5,917 nt of DNA from the NCBI GenBank assembly GCA_001800945.1, contig MGWJ01000085.1:1-5917 (forward strand), read 5' to 3'. A program made the translations under genes and the position numbers. Position 1 is the stretch's first letter, and each line of letters starts with the position of its first letter. Source of the stretch: Flavobacteria bacterium RIFCSPLOWO2_12_FULL_31_7 (lineage in GTDB: Bacteria; Bacteroidota; Bacteroidia; Flavobacteriales; Flavobacteriaceae). The notes under the pieces are model-generated. The model made no database searches. It was not told where the DNA came from and worked only from the letters and a program-made list of their open reading frames with translations. Shown here in pieces: positions 1-5,338 of this stretch.

Positions 1-24
1 CAATGTTTTTTCTAAATTTTTCAT
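1..24 (-). CDS. Possible start of a further gene, cut by the left edge
   Basis: An ATG at 24-22 on the minus strand opens a frame that reads MKNLEKTL and is still open at the window edge. It begins 11 nt after the RNase Z stop codon and is preceded by an A-rich stretch (AATATTAAA), which resembles the translation leaders of the other genes here. The spacing suggests that it is the next gene of the same transcript. Eight residues are too few to assign a family, so no product is proposed. It could also be a chance ATG in AT-rich spacer. Confidence 0.4.
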
Positions 25-35
25 TTTAATATTTT

Positions 36-941
36 TTAAAACTCAAATTCTAAACCATCATCAGCTAATAAAACATTTTCAAAAATTTCATTAGCTTCAG
101 TTCGAAATAACTCAATATTCCCATAACGTGTAGAATAATGACCGAGCAACAGGTTTTTTACTTCTGCTAATTTAGCAATATTTGCTGCTTGTTTTGCAGT
201 GGTATGCATGGTTTTTTCGGCAAGATGACTTTCAGTTTCTAAAAAAGTACTTTCATGATATAAAACCGTTACATTTTGAATTAAAGGAATAATTTCTTCA
301 TTATAAATAGTATCCGAACAAAACGCATAACTTTTGGCTACTTCTGGCTCGAAAGATAATTCGGTATTCGGAATGATTCTTCCATCATCTAAAGTAATGT
401 CGCCACCATATTTAATTTTATTATAATATACTTTTTCGATATCATAATTTAAAATTGCGTTAATGTTTAATTTTCTTTCTTTGTTTTTCTCTTCGAATAA
501 ATATCCGTTTGTGTAAACTCTATGTTTTAAAGGAATTGTAGATACTTTTACTTTTTCATCTTCGAAGATAACTTCACTTTCTTTGGAAGTTAATTCATGA
601 AAAAATAAATTATAAGAAGTGTAAGCGTTTCCTAATTTTAGTAATAATAAAATGGCTTCTTTGATACCTTTTGGTCCATAAACATGTAAATCTTTTTCTC
701 TACCTAATAGCATAAAAGTAGAAATTAAGCCAATTAACCCAAAGAAATGATCACCATGTAAGTGAGAAATAAAAATATGTTCTATCTGAGAAAACTTAAT
801 TTTATGTTTGCGTAATTGAACTTGCGTTCCTTCTCCGCAATCTATCAAAAACATATGACTTTTTATTTCTAAAACTTGCGAAGTAGGATTGGTGATTGTT
901 CTTGGTGTAGCGGCATAACAGCCTAATATTTTGACTTTCAA
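36..941 (-). CDS. rnz: Ribonuclease Z (tRNA 3'-end endonuclease)
   Basis: A zinc-dependent metallo-beta-lactamase-fold nuclease that cleaves precursor tRNAs after the discriminator base so that CCA can be added; it acts in the cytoplasm. At 301 residues it has the normal length of the short bacterial form. The metal-binding set is complete: SHLHGDH at 59-65 (H60, H62, D64, H65), H140 in LKHRV, D210 in CSDT and H268 in GHYSTR. The HEST motif (229-232) and H246 are also present. YGPKG (88-92) and the charged insert at about 145-195 fit the substrate-binding arm. The start codon is TTG (941-939): no in-frame ATG or GTG lies in the short upstream spacer, and the next internal ATG is codon 30, inside the conserved core. 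The N-terminus MKVKILGCYAATPR matches what I recall of flavobacterial RNase Z. It starts 10 nt after the small membrane-protein gene, so it is probably cotranscribed with it. Confidence 0.96.
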   Translation of the reverse strand: MKVKILGCYAATPRTITNPTSQVLEIKSHMFLIDCGEGTQVQLRKHKIKFSQIEHIFISHLHGDHFFGLIGLISTFMLLGREKDLHVYGPKGIKEAILLLLKLGNAYTSYNLFFHELTSKESEVIFEDEKVKVSTIPLKHRVYTNGYLFEEKNKERKLNINAILNYDIEKVYYNKIKYGGDITLDDGRIIPNTELSFEPEVAKSYAFCSDTIYNEEIIPLIQNVTVLYHESTFLETESHLAEKTMHTTAKQAANIAKLAEVKNLLLGHYSTRYGNIELFRTEANEIFENVLLADDGLEFEF

Positions 942-951
942 TGTAGATTTA

Positions 952-1134
952 TTATGATTTTTGTTTCTTACTTTCGTTGTAAATATTCAAAGAAAAAAGA
1001 AGAATCAATAAAATATTTGAAATCAATCTGAACCATTCCATTTTATTTTCTTGGTACGAAATGATTACATTTAAAACGAATAAAATTATTGATAATATTA
1101 GAAAAAATAGATTGAATTTGGCTCTTCTAGTCAT
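952..1134 (-). CDS. Small two-helix membrane protein of unknown function
   Basis: A 60-residue protein that I do not recognise. It begins MTRRAKFNLF, has a hydrophobic helix at about residues 8-26, a short polar turn (SYQENKMEW, 27-35), a second helix at about 36-52 and a basic tail (KKQKS). Positive charges at both ends suggest a helical hairpin in the inner membrane with both termini in the cytoplasm. I chose the ATG at 1134, which has an A-rich leader (CTAAAAATA); an in-frame TTG at 1149 would add only five residues. The gene lies between the STAS-like gene (46-nt gap) and RNase Z (10-nt gap), so it is probably cotranscribed with both. Its coding status rests on the position, the open frame and the clear two-helix pattern. 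I know no family match. Confidence 0.7.
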   Translation of the reverse strand: MTRRAKFNLFFLILSIILFVLNVIISYQENKMEWFRLISNILLILLFSLNIYNESKKQKS

Positions 1135-1151
1135 TATTTTTAGTTTCAATT

Positions 1152-1165
1152 TACTTAATTAAGTA
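1152..1165. repeat. 14-bp perfect palindrome between the STAS and membrane-protein genes
   Basis: TACTTAATTAAGTA reads the same on both strands and sits in the 46-nt gap between the STAS-like stop codon and the next ATG. With no spacer it makes a poor RNA hairpin (5-bp stem, 4-nt loop), and no T-run follows it. It could be a DNA-binding site. In DNA this AT-rich, one such palindrome in about 6 kb is close to chance expectation. Confidence 0.35.
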
Positions 1166-1180
1166 TTTAATAATTGAGAT

Positions 1181-1513
1181 TTAAAATCCTAAATCGCGTT
1201 CAATTTCTTCCATTTCAATAATATCGTGAGCTTCTAATAAAGAAGGAACTGTATTAATTGAAGTTGGAACTTTATTAAAATCAATATCTTCTGCAACAAC
1301 AACAAACGATTTTTTGTTTTTCTTATGAGCTTTTGCTAAATCAGAAAATTGTTTTAAACAACTCAAATTAAATGATTTATCATGAGTTACATCAATAATT
1401 AAATTAACTGATTTGTAGGAATTATATTGTGTAGTTAGTTTTTCTAAAAACGCTTCAAAACTACTTTCAGTATCTTTAATTGTTGTGGTATGTCCTTTTT
1501 GTTCTACTTTCAT
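1181..1513 (-). CDS. STAS-like domain protein, possible anti-sigma-antagonist relative
   Basis: A soluble 110-residue protein with the strand-helix pattern of a STAS domain, the fold of SpoIIAA-like anti-sigma factor antagonists. The visible order is a strand at 1-13, a helix at about 18-32, a core strand VNLIIDVT (36-43), a helix at about 50-67, a strand SFVVVAE (69-75) and a final acidic segment ending EIERDLGF. Classical members carry a phosphorylated serine in a DSSG-type motif before the second helix. Here that region reads FNLSCLKQF, so only S51 is a candidate and the motif is degenerate. No anti-sigma kinase or phosphatase is nearby, so a partner-switching role is inference only. The ATG start at 1513 is the natural one. 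It begins 68 nt after pyrB, and I see no clear promoter in that gap. Homologues may carry a ribonuclease Z label because of the neighbouring gene, but the protein has no metal-binding motif. Confidence 0.75.
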   Translation of the reverse strand: MKVEQKGHTTTIKDTESSFEAFLEKLTTQYNSYKSVNLIIDVTHDKSFNLSCLKQFSDLAKAHKKNKKSFVVVAEDIDFNKVPTSINTVPSLLEAHDIIEMEEIERDLGF

Positions 1514-1581
1514 TTGTAAAAGTTTATTAGTTTAAATAATTAAAAGTATAAAAGGTTTTGTCTTCCTACTTCTAACTAAAA

Positions 1582-2511
1582 TTAATTTTGAATTTTACTT
1601 GCTAATAAATAAATCACTGCCATTCTCACTGCTACTCCATTTTCTACCTGATCTAAAATCACGGAATGATTTCCATCGGCTACATCTGAAGTAATTTCTA
1701 CACCACGATTAATTGGCCCTGGATGCATCACCACAATCTCTTTATTCAAGTTATTCAATATTTCATTTGTTAGTCCGAATTGTTGTGTGTATTCTCTAGT
1801 ATTTGGAAAATAACTTACATCTAATCTTTCGTTTTGAACGCGTAACATATTGGCTACATCGCACCATTCTAAAGCTTTTATCAAATTTGGTTCGTACGTT
1901 ACTCCTAATGAATTAATATATTGTGGAATTAACGTTTTTGGTCCGCAAACTTTCACTTCCGCACCTTGCATTTGTAAAGCAAAAATATTGGAAAGTGCGA
2001 CTCTACTATGTAAAATATCACCAACAATTACAACTTTCTTTCCAGCAACTTCTCCTAATTTTTCTCTAATTGTATAACTGTCTAATAAAGCTTGAGTTGG
2101 GTGTTCATGAGCGCCATCACCTGCATTTACAATACTTGCTTTTACATGTTGCGATAAAAAATGAGCCGCTCCTGGCGAACTATGTCGCATCACTACCATA
2201 TCCACTTTCATGGCTAAAATATTATTTACCGTGTCGATTAGCGTTTCTCCTTTTTTAACAGACGATTGTGCTGAAGAAAAACTCATTACATCTGCTGAAA
2301 GTCGTTTTTGAGCTAATTCGAAAGATAATTTTGTTCTGGTACTATTTTCAAAAAAGATATTCGCAATGGTAATGTCTCTTAAAGATGGTACTTTTTTTAT
2401 GGGACGATTAATTACTTCTTTAAACTGATCTGCCGTTTCGAGAATTAAATTAATATCGTTTCTATTTATGTATTTTATTCCTAGTAAATGATTGACGCTT
2501 AATTCTTTCAT
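1582..2511 (-). CDS. pyrB: Aspartate carbamoyltransferase catalytic chain
   Basis: Condenses carbamoyl phosphate with L-aspartate to N-carbamoyl-aspartate, the committed step of de novo pyrimidine synthesis, in the cytoplasm as a trimer. The 309-residue length is that of a full catalytic chain (about 310). The carbamoyl-phosphate loop STRT is at 57-60, the mobile SxxKGET loop at 84-90 with K87, R109 follows, then HPTQ at 137-140, R170 in the aspartate domain, RxQxER at 224-229 and HPGPINRG at 263-270. All active-site elements are present, so it should be active. The fifth residue of the phosphate loop is Lys (STRTK) rather than the common Arg. It follows pyrR after 71 nt with no promoter visible between them, so the two are probably one transcript. 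No pyrI gene follows, which suggests the unregulated, B. subtilis-like trimer, although pyrI could lie elsewhere. Confidence 0.97.
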   Translation of the reverse strand: MKELSVNHLLGIKYINRNDINLILETADQFKEVINRPIKKVPSLRDITIANIFFENSTRTKLSFELAQKRLSADVMSFSSAQSSVKKGETLIDTVNNILAMKVDMVVMRHSSPGAAHFLSQHVKASIVNAGDGAHEHPTQALLDSYTIREKLGEVAGKKVVIVGDILHSRVALSNIFALQMQGAEVKVCGPKTLIPQYINSLGVTYEPNLIKALEWCDVANMLRVQNERLDVSYFPNTREYTQQFGLTNEILNNLNKEIVVMHPGPINRGVEITSDVADGNHSVILDQVENGVAVRMAVIYLLASKIQN

Positions 2512-2530
2512 TTTTGTTGTTGTGTTGTTT

Positions 2531-2551
2531 AATCTGAATTTATTTCAGATT
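2531..2551 (-). promoter_or_regulatory. Perfect 8-bp hairpin in the pyrR-pyrB gap
   Basis: AATCTGAA and TTCAGATT form a perfect inverted repeat with a 5-nt spacer, ending 19 nt before the pyrB ATG. In the pyrRB message it would fold as an 8-bp stem with an AUAAA loop. The sequence after the stem is AAACAACAC, with no U-run, so it is not an intrinsic terminator. It could be an RNA-processing or stabilising hairpin, or a DNA operator. Its AATCTG/CAGATT core also occurs in the repeats upstream of pyrR. Confidence 0.55.
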
Positions 2552-2582
2552 CTAATTTCTTTAAACTTTTTACTTGGCTCTT

Positions 2583-3125
2583 TTAACTTTTTACTTCAAT
2601 GTAAACGGCATCTTCACCATCTTTTTCTTTCCATTTCACCAAAACTTTTTCGTTGTTAATCGCATCTACTTGTCTTCCACGATAATCGGGTTGTATTGGT
2701 AAATCGCGACTAAAACGTCTATCGATTAAAGTTAGTAATTCAATAGATTTTGGTCTTCCAAAAGATTGAATGGCTGTTAAAGCAGCACGAATACTTCTAC
2801 CAGTATACAAAACATCGTCAATAAAAACGACATTTTTATCTTCTACTAAAAAATCAATTTGGGTTTGATTGGCTTCAAAGGGTTTTTCGGTTCTTCTGAA
2901 ATCATCTCTAAAGAAGGTGATATCTAACAAACCTAACTTTAAGTCGGAAATTTTGTACTCTTCTTTTAAAATTTCAGTTAATCTTTTGGCTAAAAATGTA
3001 CCTCGTGGCTGGATTCCGATAAGAATAGTATTAGAAAAATCGAGATGTTTTTCGATTAATTGACAGGCCAATCGATGTAAAATGATATTGACTTCTTTAG
3101 TATTGAGCAATATTTTTTGACTCAT
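2583..3125 (-). CDS. pyrR: PyrR-type phosphoribosyltransferase (uracil salvage, possible pyr regulator)
   Basis: A type I phosphoribosyltransferase of the PyrR family. Members convert uracil and PRPP to UMP, and in Bacillus they also bind pyr mRNA leaders to cause attenuation. The 180-residue length is normal. The PRPP loop VVFIDDVLYTGRS is at 99-111, IGIQPRG at 36-42 matches the pyrophosphate-binding loop, and DITFFRDD at 68-75 is the family's conserved segment before the flexible loop. The RGRQVDA stretch near 149-155 is also typical. The ATG at 3125 lies about 15 nt behind the predicted transcription start, next to an A-rich leader. Its position directly before pyrB fits a pyrimidine operon. 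No PyrR-type binding loop or attenuator is visible in either flanking gap, so RNA regulation by this protein is not supported locally and the enzyme role is safer. Confidence 0.94.
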   Translation of the reverse strand: MSQKILLNTKEVNIILHRLACQLIEKHLDFSNTILIGIQPRGTFLAKRLTEILKEEYKISDLKLGLLDITFFRDDFRRTEKPFEANQTQIDFLVEDKNVVFIDDVLYTGRSIRAALTAIQSFGRPKSIELLTLIDRRFSRDLPIQPDYRGRQVDAINNEKVLVKWKEKDGEDAVYIEVKS

Positions 3126-3145
3126 GTTTTTGTGTGTTGTGTGGA

Positions 3146-3176
3146 CAAATATACGTTAAAAAAAATTCAAATTCAA
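3146..3176 (-). promoter_or_regulatory. Bacteroidota-type sigma-A promoter for pyrRB
   Basis: On the minus strand a TTG at 3176-3174 is followed by a 20-bp spacer and TATATTTG at 3153-3146. This fits the Bacteroidota housekeeping promoter, a -33 TTG and a -7 TAnnTTTG. Transcription should start near 3140, which gives a pyrR leader of only about 13-17 nt. It is the clearest promoter in the window and separates pyrRB from the upstream maf operon. The call rests on consensus match and position. Confidence 0.75.
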
Positions 3177-3205
3177 TGACAATGAAAAATTCAATGTTTT
3201 TAAAA

Positions 3206-3252
3206 CACAGATTTAAAAAATTTCACAGATTTATATAATTTCTCCAATCTGT
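3206..3252. repeat. CACAGATTTA direct repeats with an inverted AATCTGT copy
   Basis: CACAGATTTA occurs twice, at 3206-3215 and 3224-3233, an 18-bp period. AATCTGT at 3246-3252 is an inverted copy of the core. It lies in the 153-nt gap between maf and pyrR. Similar AATCTGTG-type intergenic repeats are, from memory, common in flavobacterial genomes, and this looks like a degenerate example. It may double as the maf operon terminator. Confidence 0.5.
3215..3252 (-). terminator. Weak candidate terminator after maf
   Basis: Downstream of the maf stop codon, the minus-strand transcript can pair ACAGAUU (3252-3246) with AAUCUGU (3231-3225), plus one flanking U-G pair, over a 14-nt loop. GAAA and six U residues follow (3220-3215). 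The stem is short and AT-rich, so termination would be weak. The position between two transcription units supports the call. Confidence 0.35.
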
Positions 3253-3278
3253 ATTGAAAAAATTATGCCTAATCTAAA

Positions 3279-3860
3279 TTAAAATTTCATTAATTCTTCA
3301 TATAATCTGTGTGTAGGCAATCCAACTACATTGGCATAACTTCCTTCAATTTTTTGAATAGCCACTAAACCAATCCATTCCTGAATTCCGTAAGAACCTG
3401 CTTTGTCAAATGGTTGGTAATTGTTCAAGTAATATTTGATTTCTTCTGGAGTTAATTCGGCAAAAGTCACTAAAGTTTCCTCGTAAAAAACCACTTCTTT
3501 TTCTGTAGTTTTAATACAAACTGAAGTGATTACTTTATGTGTTTTTCCTGACATTTCGGTAATCATTTCAAATGCATCTTCATAATCTTTCGGTTTACCT
3601 AACGCTTTATTGTTCAACCAAACAATCGTATCTGAAGTGATTAAAATATCGTTAGGTTGTAAATCTGCAACAAATGCTGAAGCTTTAAGTTTAGCTAAAA
3701 AATTAGTAATTTCTTCTGCTTGTAAATGCTCTGGATATATTTCTTCAATATCTTTTAATTGAATTTCAAAATCTATATCTAATTCCTTTAAAAACTGTTG
3801 TCTTCTTGGCGAACCAGAAGCTAAAATGATTCGATAGTTTTTGAATTTTTCCTGTAACAT
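3279..3860 (-). CDS. maf: Maf/YhdE-type nucleoside triphosphate pyrophosphatase
   Basis: A house-cleaning enzyme that hydrolyses non-standard or excess nucleoside triphosphates to the monophosphate and pyrophosphate; the YhdE branch acts on dTTP, UTP and modified forms. The start at ATG 3860 gives 193 residues, the usual size. It leaves 1 nt after the stop of the prenyltransferase gene, while an in-frame TTG at 3872 would overlap that gene. Motifs in order: ASGSPRR (14-20), SDTIV (76-80) with the catalytic Asp, GKP (88-90), SGKTH (104-108), DKAGSYGIQ (152-160) and GSYANVVGLP (173-182). SGSPRR and DKAGSYGIQ resemble E. coli YhdE more than YceF. The residue before the catalytic DT is Ser, where YhdE has Ala. 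It is the last gene of the four-gene run, with a possible weak terminator after it. Confidence 0.94.
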   Translation of the reverse strand: MLQEKFKNYRIILASGSPRRQQFLKELDIDFEIQLKDIEEIYPEHLQAEEITNFLAKLKASAFVADLQPNDILITSDTIVWLNNKALGKPKDYEDAFEMITEMSGKTHKVITSVCIKTTEKEVVFYEETLVTFAELTPEEIKYYLNNYQPFDKAGSYGIQEWIGLVAIQKIEGSYANVVGLPTHRLYEELMKF

Positions 3861-3861
3861 A

Positions 3862-4776
3862 CTAATTTCCAATTAAAACAATTGCTGCTAAGGATAAAAT
3901 TGTAGCTAGCATAATGAATTTCAACAACTTACTAATGAAACTAAAATCTTCTTTTGAATTGGCTCTGATCGTTTTAAAAATCACAAATAATATTGGTAAA
4001 AATAACAGAATTACAAAATAACCTATTACATAAGGCATGTGCATGATATTGTAATAAATAAAATAACAAGCATAACCAATAAATCCTAGTAAAGTTATAC
4101 TTGTAATAATTTTGCTCACCGTAATTCCGAAATAAGAGGCTACAGTTGTAATTTCGAATGCTTTATCTCCTTCAATATCTTCAATAGTTTTGATAATTTC
4201 TCTTGCGAAATGCAATAAAAAAGCTAAAACCGCATAATCAATAATTACGGACAGAATACTAAACATTACCTCTTTATTGAAATCGAAAATAAAAGGGAAA
4301 ATATTGAATAAACCAACAACTAAAATACTTAAAGCTGCTAATGCGGCAATCACAGCATTTCCTACAAGTGGAATTTGTTTTAATCCATTAGAATACACAT
4401 ACAACAAAGCAGAGCAAATTACAAAAACAGCTGCGATTGATGGTTTACCTACGGCTCGACTCAAATAAAAACCTAAACCTACACCAATAATATTTAGTAT
4501 AAAATATAAATTATAAGCATTTTTTTCAGAAATATGAGTACCAACATACACTTTATCAGGCTTGTTAATATGATCTACATCCACATCATAAATATCATTA
4601 ATTATGTACCCTGCAGCAGCAATTGAAATAGTTGCAATAATTAGTAAAAAGTATTTCCAATCTGATAAGGCTTGTAAAATTTCGGCTTGATTTAAAAAAG
4701 TATATTTTAATATGATTTGCGAAAATGCAATCATTAATAAATTTTCAATGCGTACCAGTTTTAAATAATATTTCAT
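3862..4776 (-). CDS. UbiA-family membrane prenyltransferase (geranylgeranylglycerol-phosphate type)
   Basis: An integral inner-membrane enzyme that transfers an isoprenoid chain from a polyprenyl diphosphate to an acceptor. The 304 residues form about nine hydrophobic helices (roughly 11-27, 42-60, 88-106, 112-130, 137-160, 170-190, 222-243, 249-268, 283-302). The first Mg-diphosphate motif is NDIYDVDVD (60-68) followed by NKPDK (71-75). The second is REIIKTIEDIEGD (192-204) with E199, D200 and D204. The REIIK...EDIEGD form is typical of the branch named after archaeal digeranylgeranylglyceryl phosphate synthase, rather than of UbiA or MenA quinone enzymes. The true acceptor is unknown: a glycerol-phosphate ether lipid is possible, but no prenylglyceryl phosphate synthase is in the window. 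The ATG at 4776 follows a 34-nt A/T-rich gap after the KdsC-type gene, and the TAG stop lies 1 nt before maf. The catalytic set is intact, so activity is expected. Confidence 0.88.
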   Translation of the reverse strand: MKYYLKLVRIENLLMIAFSQIILKYTFLNQAEILQALSDWKYFLLIIATISIAAAGYIINDIYDVDVDHINKPDKVYVGTHISEKNAYNLYFILNIIGVGLGFYLSRAVGKPSIAAVFVICSALLYVYSNGLKQIPLVGNAVIAALAALSILVVGLFNIFPFIFDFNKEVMFSILSVIIDYAVLAFLLHFAREIIKTIEDIEGDKAFEITTVASYFGITVSKIITSITLLGFIGYACYFIYYNIMHMPYVIGYFVILLFLPILFVIFKTIRANSKEDFSFISKLLKFIMLATILSLAAIVLIGN

Positions 4777-4810
4777 TTTTGAGAATTATATAATATGTTG
4801 ATATTTGTTT

Positions 4811-5338
4811 TTAAAAGAATTTGGCATTAAAATCGTCCATCCAAGTGCCTTGAACTTTCATTACTTGTTCAATTACATCACGAACTGCGCCTCTTCCTCC
4901 TTTTTCGTGAGAAATATATTTGCTAATTCCTTTAATTTCTTGAACGGCATCTTGCGGACACGTTGGTAATCCGACTTTTTGCATCACTAAATAATCTGGA
5001 ATATCGTCTCCCATGTATAAAATTTCTTCTGGTTTGATTTGATAACCATCGCAAAATTCATAAAACTTTTCAACCTTATCTGGAGCCGCTAAATAAATGT
5101 CTTTGATTCCTAAATTTTGTAAACGCACACGAACACCTTCATTACTTCCACCAGAGATAATACAAACGGGATAACCTTTATCTACAGCAGCTTTCATGGC
5201 GTAACCGTCTTTAATATTCATTTGACGAAGCAGTTGTCCGTCTTCCGAAATATGCACCGTTCCGTCTGTTAAAACTCCGTCAATATCAAAGATAAACGCT
5301 TTAACATCATTCATTAATTCTTTATAACTTTTCGACAT
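4811..5338 (-). CDS. kdsC: KdsC-type HAD phosphatase (Kdo 8-phosphate phosphatase)
   Basis: A small C0-type HAD hydrolase without a cap domain. Its expected reaction is removal of phosphate from 3-deoxy-D-manno-octulosonate 8-phosphate, giving Kdo for the LPS core, in the cytoplasm as a tetramer. At 175 residues it is close to the usual 170-190. The nucleophile motif is FDIDGVLTDG (17-26, D18 and D20), motif II is ISGG (61-64, S62), K88 fits motif III, and motif IV is GDDIPD (110-115). The tail motif GGRGAVR (147-153) is typical of KdsC and contributes to the neighbouring active site. Its ATG lies inside the end of the DUF2520 gene (17-nt overlap, different frame), which implies translational coupling. 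No kdsA, kdsB or kdsD is in the window, so the exact sugar is inferred: related enzymes act on other nonulosonate 9-phosphates or serve as NeuA-linked phosphatases. Confidence 0.9.
   Translation of the reverse strand: MSKSYKELMNDVKAFIFDIDGVLTDGTVHISEDGQLLRQMNIKDGYAMKAAVDKGYPVCIISGGSNEGVRVRLQNLGIKDIYLAAPDKVEKFYEFCDGYQIKPEEILYMGDDIPDYLVMQKVGLPTCPQDAVQEIKGISKYISHEKGGRGAVRDVIEQVMKVQGTWMDDFNAKFF

Noticed and set aside
1541..1548. TACTTTTA as a -7 element for the STAS-like gene
   Set aside because: It misses the final G of TAnnTTTG and no TTG lies at a suitable distance upstream.
1578..1589. AAAATTAATTTT palindrome over the pyrB stop codon
   Set aside because: A short, loop-free, pure A/T palindrome is expected by chance in this composition and cannot form a terminator.
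1850..2258. Two plus-strand open frames (75 and 62 codons) opposite pyrB
   Set aside because: They lie antisense to a complete, motif-rich pyrB, show no recognisable family features and overlap each other; they are shadows of the coding strand.
3126..3278. PyrR-dependent attenuator or riboswitch upstream of pyrR
   Set aside because: I see no PyrR binding-loop sequence or antiterminator/terminator pair, and the predicted promoter leaves only about 15 nt of leader.
3870..3872. TTG as the maf start
   Set aside because: It would lie inside the prenyltransferase gene and add only four residues before an ATG that sits 1 nt after that gene's stop codon.
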